A stretch of 64,000 nucleotides of DNA from an uncultured Alphaproteobacteria bacterium (GTDB taxonomy: Bacteria > Pseudomonadota > Alphaproteobacteria > Rhodobacterales > Rhodobacteraceae): NCBI GenBank assembly GCA_902540655.1, contig CACBNQ010000001.1:1-64000 (forward strand), read 5' to 3'. The notes beneath the pieces are model-generated. The model worked only from the letters and a program-made list of their open reading frames with translations. It was not told where the DNA came from and did not search any database. The stretch's first letter is position 1. The number at the start of each line of letters is the position of its first letter. The translations under genes and the position numbers were made by a program. Of the stretch, positions 51,667 to 60,484 are shown piece after piece.

Positions 51667-51802
51667 CTTCTTTGCCAATAATGTTAAAACCTAATTGTTC
51701 TAATTTGGTTATTAATCTGTTTATTAACTTTTCTTCATCAGTATCTTTATTAATGCCTTCAAGAAACAAAAGTTGTTTTGAATTTTTTTTTCTATGTTCC
51801 AT
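51644..51802 (-). CDS. Small hypothetical protein
   Basis: 52 residues (MEHRKKNSKQLLFLEG...), beginning 7 bases after the stop of the 151-residue gene on the same strand, and overlapping the next frame. It looks like a coiled helical protein (KLINRLITKLEQLG). No known family. Its spacing suggests an operon, but length and weak ribosome site keep confidence low. Confidence 0.35.
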   Translation of the reverse strand: MEHRKKNSKQLLFLEGINKDTDEEKLINRLITKLEQLGFNIIGKEDEKKRGN

Positions 51803-51809
51803 GATTAAA

Positions 51810-52265
51810 TCAACCTATTGAGTTGAGTAATTTATTAAACCTTTGCCTTGAAAATAGACCAGCTTCTATAAAGTGTTTAGGCTGTTCAAAGGCCGTTTTT
51901 TCCTTAATAAATACAGAAAACATTTCCTCTAATGCTTCAACTCTACTCTTTCCATCTATATGTCTTTTGCAAACTCTACCGTAGGTCAGGTCCTGACTAT
52001 GCCATTTTAAATTCTTTAAGAGAGCAGCCCCATCTCTCAAATCATATCTTGGAAGACTAAAGGCAGTTATGGTCCAAAGACTGTCTATTGTTCCTCTTGT
52101 GCCAGCTGTTACCGAATATAAGGCTTCCTCTATAAGGTCCATGCCAACGCTAACAGTGTAACAACAAACAAATTTTGTATGTCTTGGCCATATTGCTGCT
52201 CCGCCCACTCCACTAAAACCATTAATAGGCCATGGAACAACTTCAAAAACTTTTTCTTTTAACAT
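51810..52265 (-). CDS. Hypothetical protein, divergent from merR-like gene
   Basis: 151 residues, mixed alpha/beta, with no clear motif (PINGFSGVGGAAIWPRH, GTIDSLWTITAFSLPRYDLR). The AGCGGAGAAACATC site precedes the ATG. It is transcribed divergently from the MerR-like regulator, so the palindromes at 52385-52441 may also regulate it. Not recognised. Confidence 0.6.
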   Translation of the reverse strand: MLKEKVFEVVPWPINGFSGVGGAAIWPRHTKFVCCYTVSVGMDLIEEALYSVTAGTRGTIDSLWTITAFSLPRYDLRDGAALLKNLKWHSQDLTYGRVCKRHIDGKSRVEALEEMFSVFIKEKTAFEQPKHFIEAGLFSRQRFNKLLNSIG

Positions 52266-52384
52266 GATGTTTCTCCGCTTTAGTACTTCTGACCCTATGC
52301 CAAGGCGTACAAGTTGGTATTTAAATGCCTAAAGTGGTTTTAACATATAAATGCCTTTTTTCAACAAAAATTTAAATACTTTAA

Positions 52385-52441
52385 AAAATGTCATTGACAT
52401 TTTAAAATGTTACTATTACATTAAAAACTGTAAATAACATT
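52385..52441. promoter_or_regulatory. Promoter with three palindromic operators upstream of merR-like gene
   Basis: Promoter: TTGACA (52394-52399), 17 bases, TACATT (52417-52422). Three similar palindromes overlap it: AATGTCATTGACATT (52387-52401, arms extend to 9 bp at 52385-52403), AATGTTACTATTACATT (52406-52422) and ACTGTAAATAACATT (52427-52441). All share A-x-TGT...ACATT. They cover -35, -10 and the leader, as expected for repression or autoregulation by the adjacent regulator. Confidence 0.65.
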
Positions 52442-52452
52442 AAGGAACCATT

Positions 52453-53217
52453 TTGGCATCAATACAGAGTGAACAAAGCTGGATAGGCACTACAGAGGAA
52501 TTCGCATCATTATGCGAGGTCTGGCTTAAAAATAAAAATATTGGGAAACCAAACACTCAGGTGAGCGTAAGGCTTGTTCGGGACTATGTAGCTAGAGGTA
52601 TTTTATCTCGTCCTTATCCCAAAGGTAAAGAGGTAGTTTTTGCCTATGAGCATCTAGTACAATTTTTAGCTTGTCGCTACTTGCTAGAAGAAGGATACGC
52701 TTTAAAAAGAATAGCGGATGATATTCAAACATCTGGACTGGATGTTGTCTTAAGCTGGATACCTGGAGAGGCTACTGATAGGGCGATGAGCCTAATTGAC
52801 GAGTTCAAAAAAGGTAACATAGAACCAGAAGTTCTTGAATCTAGGGCAGAACTTCCATTTGACGAAGACGCTTCATATGATGAGCCCTCTTTATCGGCTT
52901 CTGCCCCCTCAAAAGCGCCTTCAAATTATCACGAACGCACTCGTAAACGGGCAGCGTACAAGGTGGATAATAATCCTGAATACTTTGATCAGTATTTTGA
53001 TGCCGTTAGAGATTTTGATAAAGACTTCACAAAAGTTATAAAACAAGACCTGACAGCAATTCAACTAAAGTCATGGCTCATTTTATTTATTGATAGATTA
53101 AAACTCGGAAATCTTACGATTGAAGAGGCAGAAGAAATTGGAGAGGCCATTAAGGCCGCTTTAATTAACCAGGCGAAGCTACCTGACAGAGATACTTTTA
53201 TGAAAAAAGAAAAGTAA
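52453..53217 (+). CDS. MerR-like transcriptional regulator
   Basis: 254 residues; TTG start with AAGGAACC upstream. The N-terminal HTH reads VSVRLVRDYVARGILSRP, followed by the wing and EHLVQFLACRYLLEEGYALKRIADDI, a MerR DNA-binding domain. The remainder (about 90-254) is an acidic linker and a helical domain with no metal-binding cysteine cluster. It has three palindromes over its own promoter. The vWA gene follows 96 bases downstream on the same strand, so the regulator probably controls it. Confidence 0.82.
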   Translation: MASIQSEQSWIGTTEEFASLCEVWLKNKNIGKPNTQVSVRLVRDYVARGILSRPYPKGKEVVFAYEHLVQFLACRYLLEEGYALKRIADDIQTSGLDVVLSWIPGEATDRAMSLIDEFKKGNIEPEVLESRAELPFDEDASYDEPSLSASAPSKAPSNYHERTRKRAAYKVDNNPEYFDQYFDAVRDFDKDFTKVIKQDLTAIQLKSWLILFIDRLKLGNLTIEEAEEIGEAIKAALINQAKLPDRDTFMKKEK

Positions 53218-53313
53218 CGCCCGGAATAAAATTTAAAATTCTACCCTAACGCCAAAAAAAATCGAATTTTGGTGAACAGGAGAGGTTTGTTTAAAATTGA
53301 AAGGAGAAAGCAA

Positions 53314-54645
53314 ATGATAGATTTAAAAATAAAAGCGCAGAGACCCGCAATAATTAAGGGATATGAAAATGAGATTTATGCATTAGTTAAAGCGTCGGCA
53401 AGTGATAACGCAGAGCACTCGGAAAGTTTACCCCTCAATTTATCTATTGTTATAGATAGATCGGGTTCTATGGCAGGAGTCCCACTTGAAGAAGCAAAGA
53501 AAAGCGCCGCATATATAGTCAGTAAAATGCGGGATATAGATAGATTAGCTATTGTGACCTATGATCATAATGCACGAGTAATACTACCTTCCCAAAGAGT
53601 ACTTAACAAGGCTGCGATTAACGAGGTTATTTTTTCAATTACTGGCGGTGGAAGCACTGATCTTCATCAGGGATGGCTTGCTGGGGCAGAAGAGGTAGCA
53701 AGAAATAAGTCTGCAAACAGTTTAAACAGAGTACTTCTGCTTTCAGATGGAAATGCTAATTCGGGAGAGACCTCTACAGAAGTAATAAGCTCGCAGTGCG
53801 GGCAACTTGCTGACGAAGGTATCATTACATCAACTTATGGGCTTGGACATCATTTTAATGAACAGTTAATGATTTCGATGGCAAGAACGGGTCTTGGTCA
53901 GAGCTATTATGGAGAAACTGCTGATGATCTACTTGATCCCTTTCAAGAGGAGTTTGACCTTTTGATTAATACCTTTGCCTGGAATCTAAAACTTAAAACC
54001 GAAGCTCCCAACTTTGTAGATTTTGAATTGTTAAATAAATTCAAAGTAGCAGAGAATGACCATGCTTGCTGGCATCTTCCTGACCTCGCTGAAGGCGGGG
54101 AGGCCTGGGCCTTATTCAAACTCAAGGTAAATGATCTGAATGAAAATGCGAAAACTATAGAAGTTCTTCGATGTAATTTATCGTATGAAACGAAAGTCAA
54201 TGATGAAGTTAAAATTCATAATGAGGGACCGATAAAGCTTGTGTTGGATCGATTATCTCCTTCTGCTTTTAACGCCATTGCAGAAGATGAAGAGGTAAAA
54301 AGACGCCTTGATGAACTTACTATTGCAAATCTTCAAGAAAGAGCAAGAGAGGCATCTCTTAGGGGCGATTGGGTAAGAGTAGAGCAAATTATTGTAGAGG
54401 GACGTCGCGTTGCGGGTACTAATGAATGGCTCCAAAATAATCTTTCAGAATTAGCAGTTTTTGCAAAGAGACAACAAAGAGATCAATTTAGTAAAGAAGC
54501 GATTTATAGCGCTGATAAAATGAATAGGAGATTAAGCAGCTCAACCGAAATGCACTCAATGGACTACGATATGTCAGCTGAAATAGATAAGAAAGCCTAC
54601 CTTAGACGTAAAGTAAGTAGAGGAAAAAGAATGCCCCGCCTTTAA
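53314..54645 (+). CDS. vWA-domain protein
   Basis: About 443 residues from ATG 53314, preceded by GAAAGGAGAAAGCAA; a GTG-type start at 53269 would lack such a site. The vWA domain has an intact metal-ion site: Asp48-x-Ser50-x-Ser52 in IDRSGSMAG, Thr in GGGSTDLHQGW and Asp in LLSDGNANSG. A beta-rich domain and a helical C-terminus follow. No signal peptide or membrane segment, so it acts in the cytoplasm. Often such proteins pair with MoxR ATPases or phosphatases; here no MoxR is present. Function unknown. Confidence 0.85.
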   Translation: MIDLKIKAQRPAIIKGYENEIYALVKASASDNAEHSESLPLNLSIVIDRSGSMAGVPLEEAKKSAAYIVSKMRDIDRLAIVTYDHNARVILPSQRVLNKAAINEVIFSITGGGSTDLHQGWLAGAEEVARNKSANSLNRVLLLSDGNANSGETSTEVISSQCGQLADEGIITSTYGLGHHFNEQLMISMARTGLGQSYYGETADDLLDPFQEEFDLLINTFAWNLKLKTEAPNFVDFELLNKFKVAENDHACWHLPDLAEGGEAWALFKLKVNDLNENAKTIEVLRCNLSYETKVNDEVKIHNEGPIKLVLDRLSPSAFNAIAEDEEVKRRLDELTIANLQERAREASLRGDWVRVEQIIVEGRRVAGTNEWLQNNLSELAVFAKRQQRDQFSKEAIYSADKMNRRLSSSTEMHSMDYDMSAEIDKKAYLRRKVSRGKRMPRL

Positions 54646-54697
54646 GATTGGCAGAATAAATAAAGAGATAAAATAAAATTTCTCCTTATAATAAAAT

Positions 54698-55216
54698 ATG
54701 GTCAATAAAGAAATGATGCATCCCTCAATTCAGATATGTTCACTGGAGGCTGCACGTGAAGGCGATCTTTCCATATACAACGGTGTTATTACAATTGAGG
54801 ACACAACTATTGAAAACCCCTTTAGGATTTTGGATAAGGCGTGTCCTCAATTGGTCCTTCGATTTGATGATATAAGTACACCTGTAGACGATTGGATTGA
54901 ACCATCAGAAAAACATGTAATTTGAGCATTAAACTTTGCGGATACTTTAGGTCCATCAGCTTCTTTGCTAATACACTGTCATTGGGGAATAAGTCGTTCT
55001 TCGGGCATAGCTCTTGCTATCATTGCGAAAGGTTTAGGCAAAGGCAAAGAAACAAATTCTGTGAAACTGCTAGAGCAAATCAACCCCTATTGTCGACCAA
55101 ATGCGTTAGTTGTCTACCTTGCAGATGAAATATTGGAAAGAAATGGAGATTTATTTAAAGCGACAAGTAAACAGCTGAACCTTACTGGTTCCATTAAACC
55201 CACTTACAACTTTTGA
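54698..55216 (+). pseudogene. Tyrosine/dual-specificity phosphatase interrupted by one in-frame TGA
   Basis: One continuous frame from ATG 54698 to 55216 except for TGA at 54923-54925 (after EKHVI). The residues after it, ALNFADTLG then LLIHCHWGISRSSGIA, contain the complete HC-x5-R active site. Both halves are in the same frame, so a single base change (for example CGA to TGA) would explain it. Fragment two could start at an in-frame TTG (54965), but it would miss the first half of the fold. A broken gene, a sequencing error or readthrough are all possible. The stop is not at an active-site Cys, so selenocysteine is unlikely. Confidence 0.7.
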
Positions 55217-55374
55217 CCCCAACATTACCCCCATTCTCTTTCCATTATTCAAGAAGATACTTGATTTTTTCAGCGCCTCAAGACGGTCAAAAAATTACCG
55301 CCTCACCCGTCATAGGCTTTCCTATCTTTGCGAAAAACTATCGGACACTTACATACTTTTCATGCCATTTACTG

Positions 55375-56400
55375 TTAGCTATCACCTTGATTTTTAACTA
55401 ACTCTAATTTGTTCTTTATTGGTTCAGGACTGATATATGACCACAGTTCGTCCTCAGACATTTCCCCTTTATCAAGATATTTGAGTAGGTATTGCGCTGA
55501 ATGCTCGACTAGCAATCTTGTTTTATGCGATTGATCTAATATTTTCTGCGCGCTCTTTTTAATATTTTCTGCCTCGTTTTTAACTGTTTGATAATCATTT
55601 AGCACTTTAACGAGTTGCTGAAGCATAAGTTTTAAATGGTTGGTATTGATTTTTTTAAAATCAGATTTCGACAAAATTAATTCTCTACTTAAGACGTATG
55701 CTAAAGCTAGATTTTTGAAGTCATTTTTTTGCGTCGATACAATCACAATAAATCCTACATGTGGAATGTAAGTTATGCCCTCTTTCGCTTCTTTTTTGAT
55801 TGTATTATCAACCTTTTCCTCATCAAAAACGATAATATTTAGCTTAGATTTTCTATTAGCTGAGGTTTCTATAAGCTGTGCTAAAGCTGTATCCGATTTA
55901 GCAAGAGGATCACGTTTTAATAGCGAACCGAAATTAACACTTTTATCAAGTTTTACTTCCAACCCAATTTGCTGATTTTCATCACCATCAATCTGTATAA
56001 GGATATCGCCAGTCTTATTGCCTTTAATGTTTCCATCCATTTTGGATGTGTCATCTATCTTGTCTTGCTTAAAATTAAACTGATCTGCTAATTGCCGCAG
56101 AACTGTAATGACTTCTACTTCTGCATCAAACCCTTTAGATGCCGTCTCTTCAAATCGAATATTTTTAAGCTCTAGCACGGCTTTTAGCGTATTTAAGTGC
56201 TTACCTAGTTGCCCTTCTGTGCTGTGAAGAAAATGATGGAGGTCACCCTTAAGCGCCGCCATTATACCGATGCCTAATGCCTCCTCTATTGCCTTTTCAC
56301 GCTCTGCCTGTGGTAGCTTGTTCACATACTCAACGACTAGCTCATTATCAATTACTACCTTGTCTATATGTAACTTGTTGTCTCTAATCTGTATTGCCAT
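55375..56400 (-). CDS. Putative PD-(D/E)XK nuclease-like protein
   Basis: 341 residues. After a helical N-terminus, TGDILIQIDG (Asp132) and IGLEVKLDKS (Glu148-x-Lys150) give the D...(E)xK layout of the PD-(D/E)XK fold, with SKGFDAEVEVITVL supplying an upstream Glu. The C-terminal about 120 residues form a coiled coil. RmuC/DUF2130-like proteins share this architecture in general. It is a stand-alone leftward gene facing the phosphatase remnant. The nuclease call is by eye. Confidence 0.55.
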   Translation of the reverse strand: MAIQIRDNKLHIDKVVIDNELVVEYVNKLPQAEREKAIEEALGIGIMAALKGDLHHFLHSTEGQLGKHLNTLKAVLELKNIRFEETASKGFDAEVEVITVLRQLADQFNFKQDKIDDTSKMDGNIKGNKTGDILIQIDGDENQQIGLEVKLDKSVNFGSLLKRDPLAKSDTALAQLIETSANRKSKLNIIVFDEEKVDNTIKKEAKEGITYIPHVGFIVIVSTQKNDFKNLALAYVLSRELILSKSDFKKINTNHLKLMLQQLVKVLNDYQTVKNEAENIKKSAQKILDQSHKTRLLVEHSAQYLLKYLDKGEMSEDELWSYISPEPIKNKLELVKNQGDS

Positions 56401-56485
56401 AACTGTCTCACTTCAATTGGTTATTGGATTATATCATGTTTCATACACAATGCCTATAAACAGCGTTTGGACATCTCGCCGATAT

Positions 56486-56935
56486 TTACTGAGAAGCCTC
56501 TTCCCTGCCCTTGCCAACCAACTCATCCGCTTTTTCATTACCAAAGTCCCCTGCATGCCCTTTGGTCCACTTCCAGATAATATCAACCTTTTGAGCTCTC
56601 TCACGAAGTTCTTCCCAAAGCTCCTTATTTTTGACGGGCTCGCCACTAGCTAGTCTCCAGTTTCTAGCGATCCAACCGTCAAGCCTCTCATTAAAGTTTT
56701 TCATAACATATTCGCTATCGAGAACAATCTGCAGTTTATTCCCGCCTTTATCCTCAAGTATCCTGAGCGCCTGAATAACTGCTGTAAGTTCCATTTTGTT
56801 GTTTGTAGTATGTTGTTCTGATCCATAGAACTCTTCACCATTTTGAATATCATCACCTACAACCCAGTATACTCCCCACCCGCCTGCTCCGGGATTAGGA
56901 GAGCTTCCACCATCTGTATAAGCGGTATATGACAT
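56486..56935 (-). CDS. rnhA: Ribonuclease HI
   Basis: 149 residues, typical size. The catalytic residues are visible: Asp in YTDGGSSPNPGAGGWG, Glu in NKMELTAVI, Asp in VLDSEYV and Asp in KADELVGKG, with TKGHAGDFGNE preceding the last. It removes RNA from RNA-DNA hybrids in the cytoplasm. Stand-alone and divergent from recQ (gap 56936-57028). It may be a core gene rather than island cargo. Confidence 0.95.
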   Translation of the reverse strand: MSYTAYTDGGSSPNPGAGGWGVYWVVGDDIQNGEEFYGSEQHTTNNKMELTAVIQALRILEDKGGNKLQIVLDSEYVMKNFNERLDGWIARNWRLASGEPVKNKELWEELRERAQKVDIIWKWTKGHAGDFGNEKADELVGKGREEASQ

Positions 56936-57028
56936 TTGCGTGACCTATTTTTATTAATAACTTGAGCTTAACTTATCATTTTTATATCGTTAAACTCCAT
57001 AAGAAAAATTATTATATGAGCCTTTCGA

Positions 57029-58846
57029 TTGACTGAAGTTACAACAGATGCGTTGAAGAAAAGTTTAAAGAAAACGTATGGTTATGATTATTTTAGGCCA
57101 GGCCAAGAAGAGATAATTAGCAAAATCTTGAAAGGCCAAAATGTTCTAGCCGTTATGCCCACTGGGGCAGGAAAATCTCTATGTTACCAGTTACCGGCTA
57201 TTGTAAGTAAATTTTCAACAGTAGTTGTTTCTCCTTTGGTTTCCTTAATTGATGATCAAGCCGCAGGTCTTGAAGGAAATGGTGTTGAAGTAAGTGCAAT
57301 TCATTCAAATAAGGATCGAGAAGTAAATATAAACGAATGGAAGAAGTTTTCATCGGGTAAGGCTAAACTTCTCTATGTGAGCCCTGAAAGGCTATTGACC
57401 GAAAAAATGGTTAATGCATTACAAAAACTAAATGTTGGACTATTTGTGATCGATGAGGCCCATTGTATCTCTAAATGGGGCCAAGACTTTCGACCTCAGT
57501 ATCGCGAACTATCACGATTAAAAGATGATTTCCCAGAGGCAAATATAGCCGCGTTCACCGCTACTGCAGATCAGGCTACACGCGAAGATATCGCAAAACA
57601 GCTATCGAATAACAAGTTTTCTATAATCGTGAAAGGATTTGATAGACCTAATCTGTCTTTACGGGTTGAGTCAAAGCAAGATATTAAAAATGACATCATA
57701 GGTATTTTAGAGGAGAAAAAGGGACAAAGTGGAATAATTTACTGTCTTTCACGAAAAGAAACGGATGCCACTACTGAGTTTTTAAAGGAAAAGGGATTTA
57801 ATGCTATCGCTTATCACGCCGGAAAATCTGGTGATGAGCGTAAAAAAGCACAAGATAGGTTTATGACTGAGGCTTCAGTAATTATGGTAGCCACTATCGC
57901 CTTTGGAATGGGTGTTGATAAACCGGATGTACGTTTTGTTATTCACGCAAGCCTTCCAAGTAGCATTGAAGCCTTTTATCAGGAGATAGGGCGTGCGGGC
58001 AGAGACGGAAATAGTTCAGACACAATAATGTTTTATGGACTTCAAGACCTTGTAATGCGACAGAGAATGATCTTTGAAGGGGATAAAGATGAAGATTACA
58101 AATTTATGGAGTATAAGCGTTTAGAAACTCTTATGGGCTATTGTGAAACGGCGTCTTGTAGACGAAAAGCCCTATTATCACACTTCGATGAGCAGATAGA
58201 GGAGTGCGGAAACTGCGATAATTGTCTAGAAAAACCTCTGGTTGTTGATTACTCAAATGAGGCAAAGATGATATTGAACGCTATAAAAGACACCGGACAA
58301 TTTTTTGGTGCTGCTCATATCACCGATGTAGTGAGAGGAGCAGAGACAGCAAAAATCAAAGAACGAAAACATGATCAATTGAATTCATTTAATTCAATGT
58401 CTAGCTATCCGAAAACTTTTGTATCAAGTCTTATAAGGCTTTTGGTCGCTTTCGGTGCACTTCGAATAAATTTCGAACGCTATGGCGCAATCACACTAAC
58501 TGAAATCGCCAACGAAATTTTATCAGATATCAGACCTTTTGAAGCAAAAAAGATTGTGCAGGGTCAAAAAAGAACATCATCTCAAAGTTCAGTACAACGT
58601 GAAGAAGTGAAAATCGAAAACCAAGACCTTCTACAGATATTGAAAAATCTACGCATGGATTTGGCAAAAGAAAAAAATGTTCCAGCATTCGTTATTTTTC
58701 CAGATCGAACGTTGCACGAGATGGCTAATGCTAAGCCAACAAGTCGACAAGACTTTCTTGACATTAGTGGTGTTGGTGAAAAAAAATTGGACGAGTATTT
58801 TACTCCTTTTTCTGAAGCGATCCTCTCCTATTTAGCGCTCGAGTGA
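57029..58846 (+). CDS. recQ: ATP-dependent DNA helicase RecQ
   Basis: 605 residues, a full RecQ. TTG start (no ATG upstream in the conserved N-terminus). Motifs: FRPGQEEII (motif 0), MPTGAGKSLCYQLP (Walker A), VIDEAHCISKWGQDFRP, IAFGMGVDKPDVRFVIH and QEIGRAGRDG; then the zinc-binding cysteines (YCETASCRR, ECGNCDNC) and a C-terminal HRDC-like domain (about 525-600). It unwinds 3' to 5' during recombination repair. The metallophosphoesterase GTG overlaps its stop, so they are co-translated, an uncommon pairing. Confidence 0.95.
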   Translation: MTEVTTDALKKSLKKTYGYDYFRPGQEEIISKILKGQNVLAVMPTGAGKSLCYQLPAIVSKFSTVVVSPLVSLIDDQAAGLEGNGVEVSAIHSNKDREVNINEWKKFSSGKAKLLYVSPERLLTEKMVNALQKLNVGLFVIDEAHCISKWGQDFRPQYRELSRLKDDFPEANIAAFTATADQATREDIAKQLSNNKFSIIVKGFDRPNLSLRVESKQDIKNDIIGILEEKKGQSGIIYCLSRKETDATTEFLKEKGFNAIAYHAGKSGDERKKAQDRFMTEASVIMVATIAFGMGVDKPDVRFVIHASLPSSIEAFYQEIGRAGRDGNSSDTIMFYGLQDLVMRQRMIFEGDKDEDYKFMEYKRLETLMGYCETASCRRKALLSHFDEQIEECGNCDNCLEKPLVVDYSNEAKMILNAIKDTGQFFGAAHITDVVRGAETAKIKERKHDQLNSFNSMSSYPKTFVSSLIRLLVAFGALRINFERYGAITLTEIANEILSDIRPFEAKKIVQGQKRTSSQSSVQREEVKIENQDLLQILKNLRMDLAKEKNVPAFVIFPDRTLHEMANAKPTSRQDFLDISGVGEKKLDEYFTPFSEAILSYLALE

Positions 58847-59724
58847 ATCCATTAATTTATAAGAATGGCAAAGTGAAGAAAAAACGTATTTTCAAAAAAG
58901 TTCTCCCTATTGTCTTCTTACTGATAACTTTCTGCTGTTTTTTCTGGTTTTATCAAAATTTGCAAATTGGTAAAAATACGCAAGCTATTTTTATACAAGA
59001 CCCCTCTCTAGATAAGGAAATAACACTCAAGATCGCTTTAATTGGTGATATCCATATTTCTGATACTGAGAGAGAATATGAAAAAATTAAGCATGTCTTA
59101 GAAAAAATAGAGACGGAAAACCCTGATCTGATTTTGTTTGCTGGCGATTACACTAGCTTACCTTCATCCGTCTCTGATATGGAAAACCACCGCTTTAAGA
59201 TTGCTAAATTGCTAACCAATGAAAGTAATAAAAAGAAAGTTTTTGTTTTAGGCAACTATGAAAGCTGGTCGCGCCCTGAAGCTTGGGTTAATGCATTTAA
59301 AGGTGAAAATGCAATTGTTTTGGAAAATGAAATTAGGAAAGTTGAGATTGATGGTCAAACTATTTGTATTAGGGGATTGGGAGATTACTATACGAATAGA
59401 TTTGAATATATCGATTATCCAAAATATTGTGTAAAGTCGGGCAAAATCACAATTACACATGACCCAGCGGGTGCATTTCATAACAATATCGAAGGCTTTA
59501 TTCTCGCAGCACACACACACTGCGGACAAATAAGGCTACCTTTTATTGGTGCTTTATGGATACCGAGTGACGCCCCAGTCGACGCCACATGTGGATTGTA
59601 TCAAGACCATCAGAGAACTGTTTTCACAACAGCTGGTGCAGGTACTACTATTTTGCCCTTAAGAATAGGCACAAAGTCAACGTGGGACTTATTAAATGTG
59701 ACTTTTTTAGTTCCAGAAAATTAA
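58843..59724 (+). CDS. Membrane-anchored metallophosphoesterase
   Basis: 293 residues; GTG start overlapping recQ. A basic N-terminus and one membrane segment (about 21-41) anchor a periplasmic calcineurin-like domain. Metal motifs: GDIHISD, FAGDYTS, THDPAG and AHTHCGQIRLP. The GNH motif reads LGNYES, with Tyr for the conserved His, so the active site is altered but otherwise complete. YkuE/YaeI-like relatives act on lipid or nucleotide phosphates. Function here unknown. Confidence 0.88.
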   Translation: MNPLIYKNGKVKKKRIFKKVLPIVFLLITFCCFFWFYQNLQIGKNTQAIFIQDPSLDKEITLKIALIGDIHISDTEREYEKIKHVLEKIETENPDLILFAGDYTSLPSSVSDMENHRFKIAKLLTNESNKKKVFVLGNYESWSRPEAWVNAFKGENAIVLENEIRKVEIDGQTICIRGLGDYYTNRFEYIDYPKYCVKSGKITITHDPAGAFHNNIEGFILAAHTHCGQIRLPFIGALWIPSDAPVDATCGLYQDHQRTVFTTAGAGTTILPLRIGTKSTWDLLNVTFLVPEN

Positions 59725-59871
59725 AAAAACTAATTATATAATTTTAAAATAAAAAAAATTAGACTGTAGACTTTTCAAGAAATTTTTCAATTTTGTACCT
59801 TGCATATAAGATTGCGCGAACAATCAAAAGCTCTAAACTTAATTTAGATAAATGAAAATAGCGCAGCTTTA

Positions 59872-60378
59872 ATGGTCAATTTCAGTTTTGAAACTAATAA
59901 CTCGAAAGTATTGAGCATTGAACTATTGGACCACCTTTTAGAACAATTTCCATTGGGAAACTCTCTTATTCATGGTGAGGATCATTGGATGCGTGTTCTT
60001 TACAATGGGCGCCTGCTATCAAGAGAGACAAGAGCTAATCTCAATGTTGTAGAACTATTCTCTGTACTACACGACTGTAAAAGAGATAACGATGACTATG
60101 ATCTCAAGCATGGCAGAAGAGCGGCAGAATATATAAGAGAAATTCGCTCAAAATGGTTAAACATTAATGATGAAGAGTTAGAATTATTGGTCGAGGCTTG
60201 TGAATATCACTCCGATGGTTTTATCCAAGGAGATATTACCGTTCAAACGTGTTGGGATGCAGACAGGCTCGATTTGGGCAGAGTTGGCGTATATCCTTCC
60301 CCCAATAGATTATGTACTGATGCTGCAAGAAGAAGTGAGGTAATAGACGCTGCTTATAGGCGCTCAATAAGCGGATAA
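59872..60378 (+). CDS. HD-domain phosphohydrolase-like protein
   Basis: 168 residues with the HD metal pattern: His in IHGEDHWMRV, His-Asp in SVLHDCKRDND, a later His in CEYHSDG, and an Asp in CWDADRLDLGRVGV. The WDADRLDLGR segment is characteristic of a specific family of small HD proteins. It may hydrolyse nucleotides or their derivatives; substrate unknown. It is a stand-alone gene after the metallophosphoesterase. Confidence 0.82.
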   Translation: MVNFSFETNNSKVLSIELLDHLLEQFPLGNSLIHGEDHWMRVLYNGRLLSRETRANLNVVELFSVLHDCKRDNDDYDLKHGRRAAEYIREIRSKWLNINDEELELLVEACEYHSDGFIQGDITVQTCWDADRLDLGRVGVYPSPNRLCTDAARRSEVIDAAYRRSISG

Positions 60379-60484
60379 GCTATATCATATTGCAACAGAT
60401 TAACACCGGATGATATCGAGAAGCTTTTAATAGAATTTTCCCTAGAATTAGTTGCTAATATAAATTGAAACAAACAACTTCGTT

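Noticed and set aside
54923-54925. Selenocysteine codon
   Set aside because: The TGA is not at the catalytic Cys, which is encoded by TGT, and no hairpin follows at the required place.
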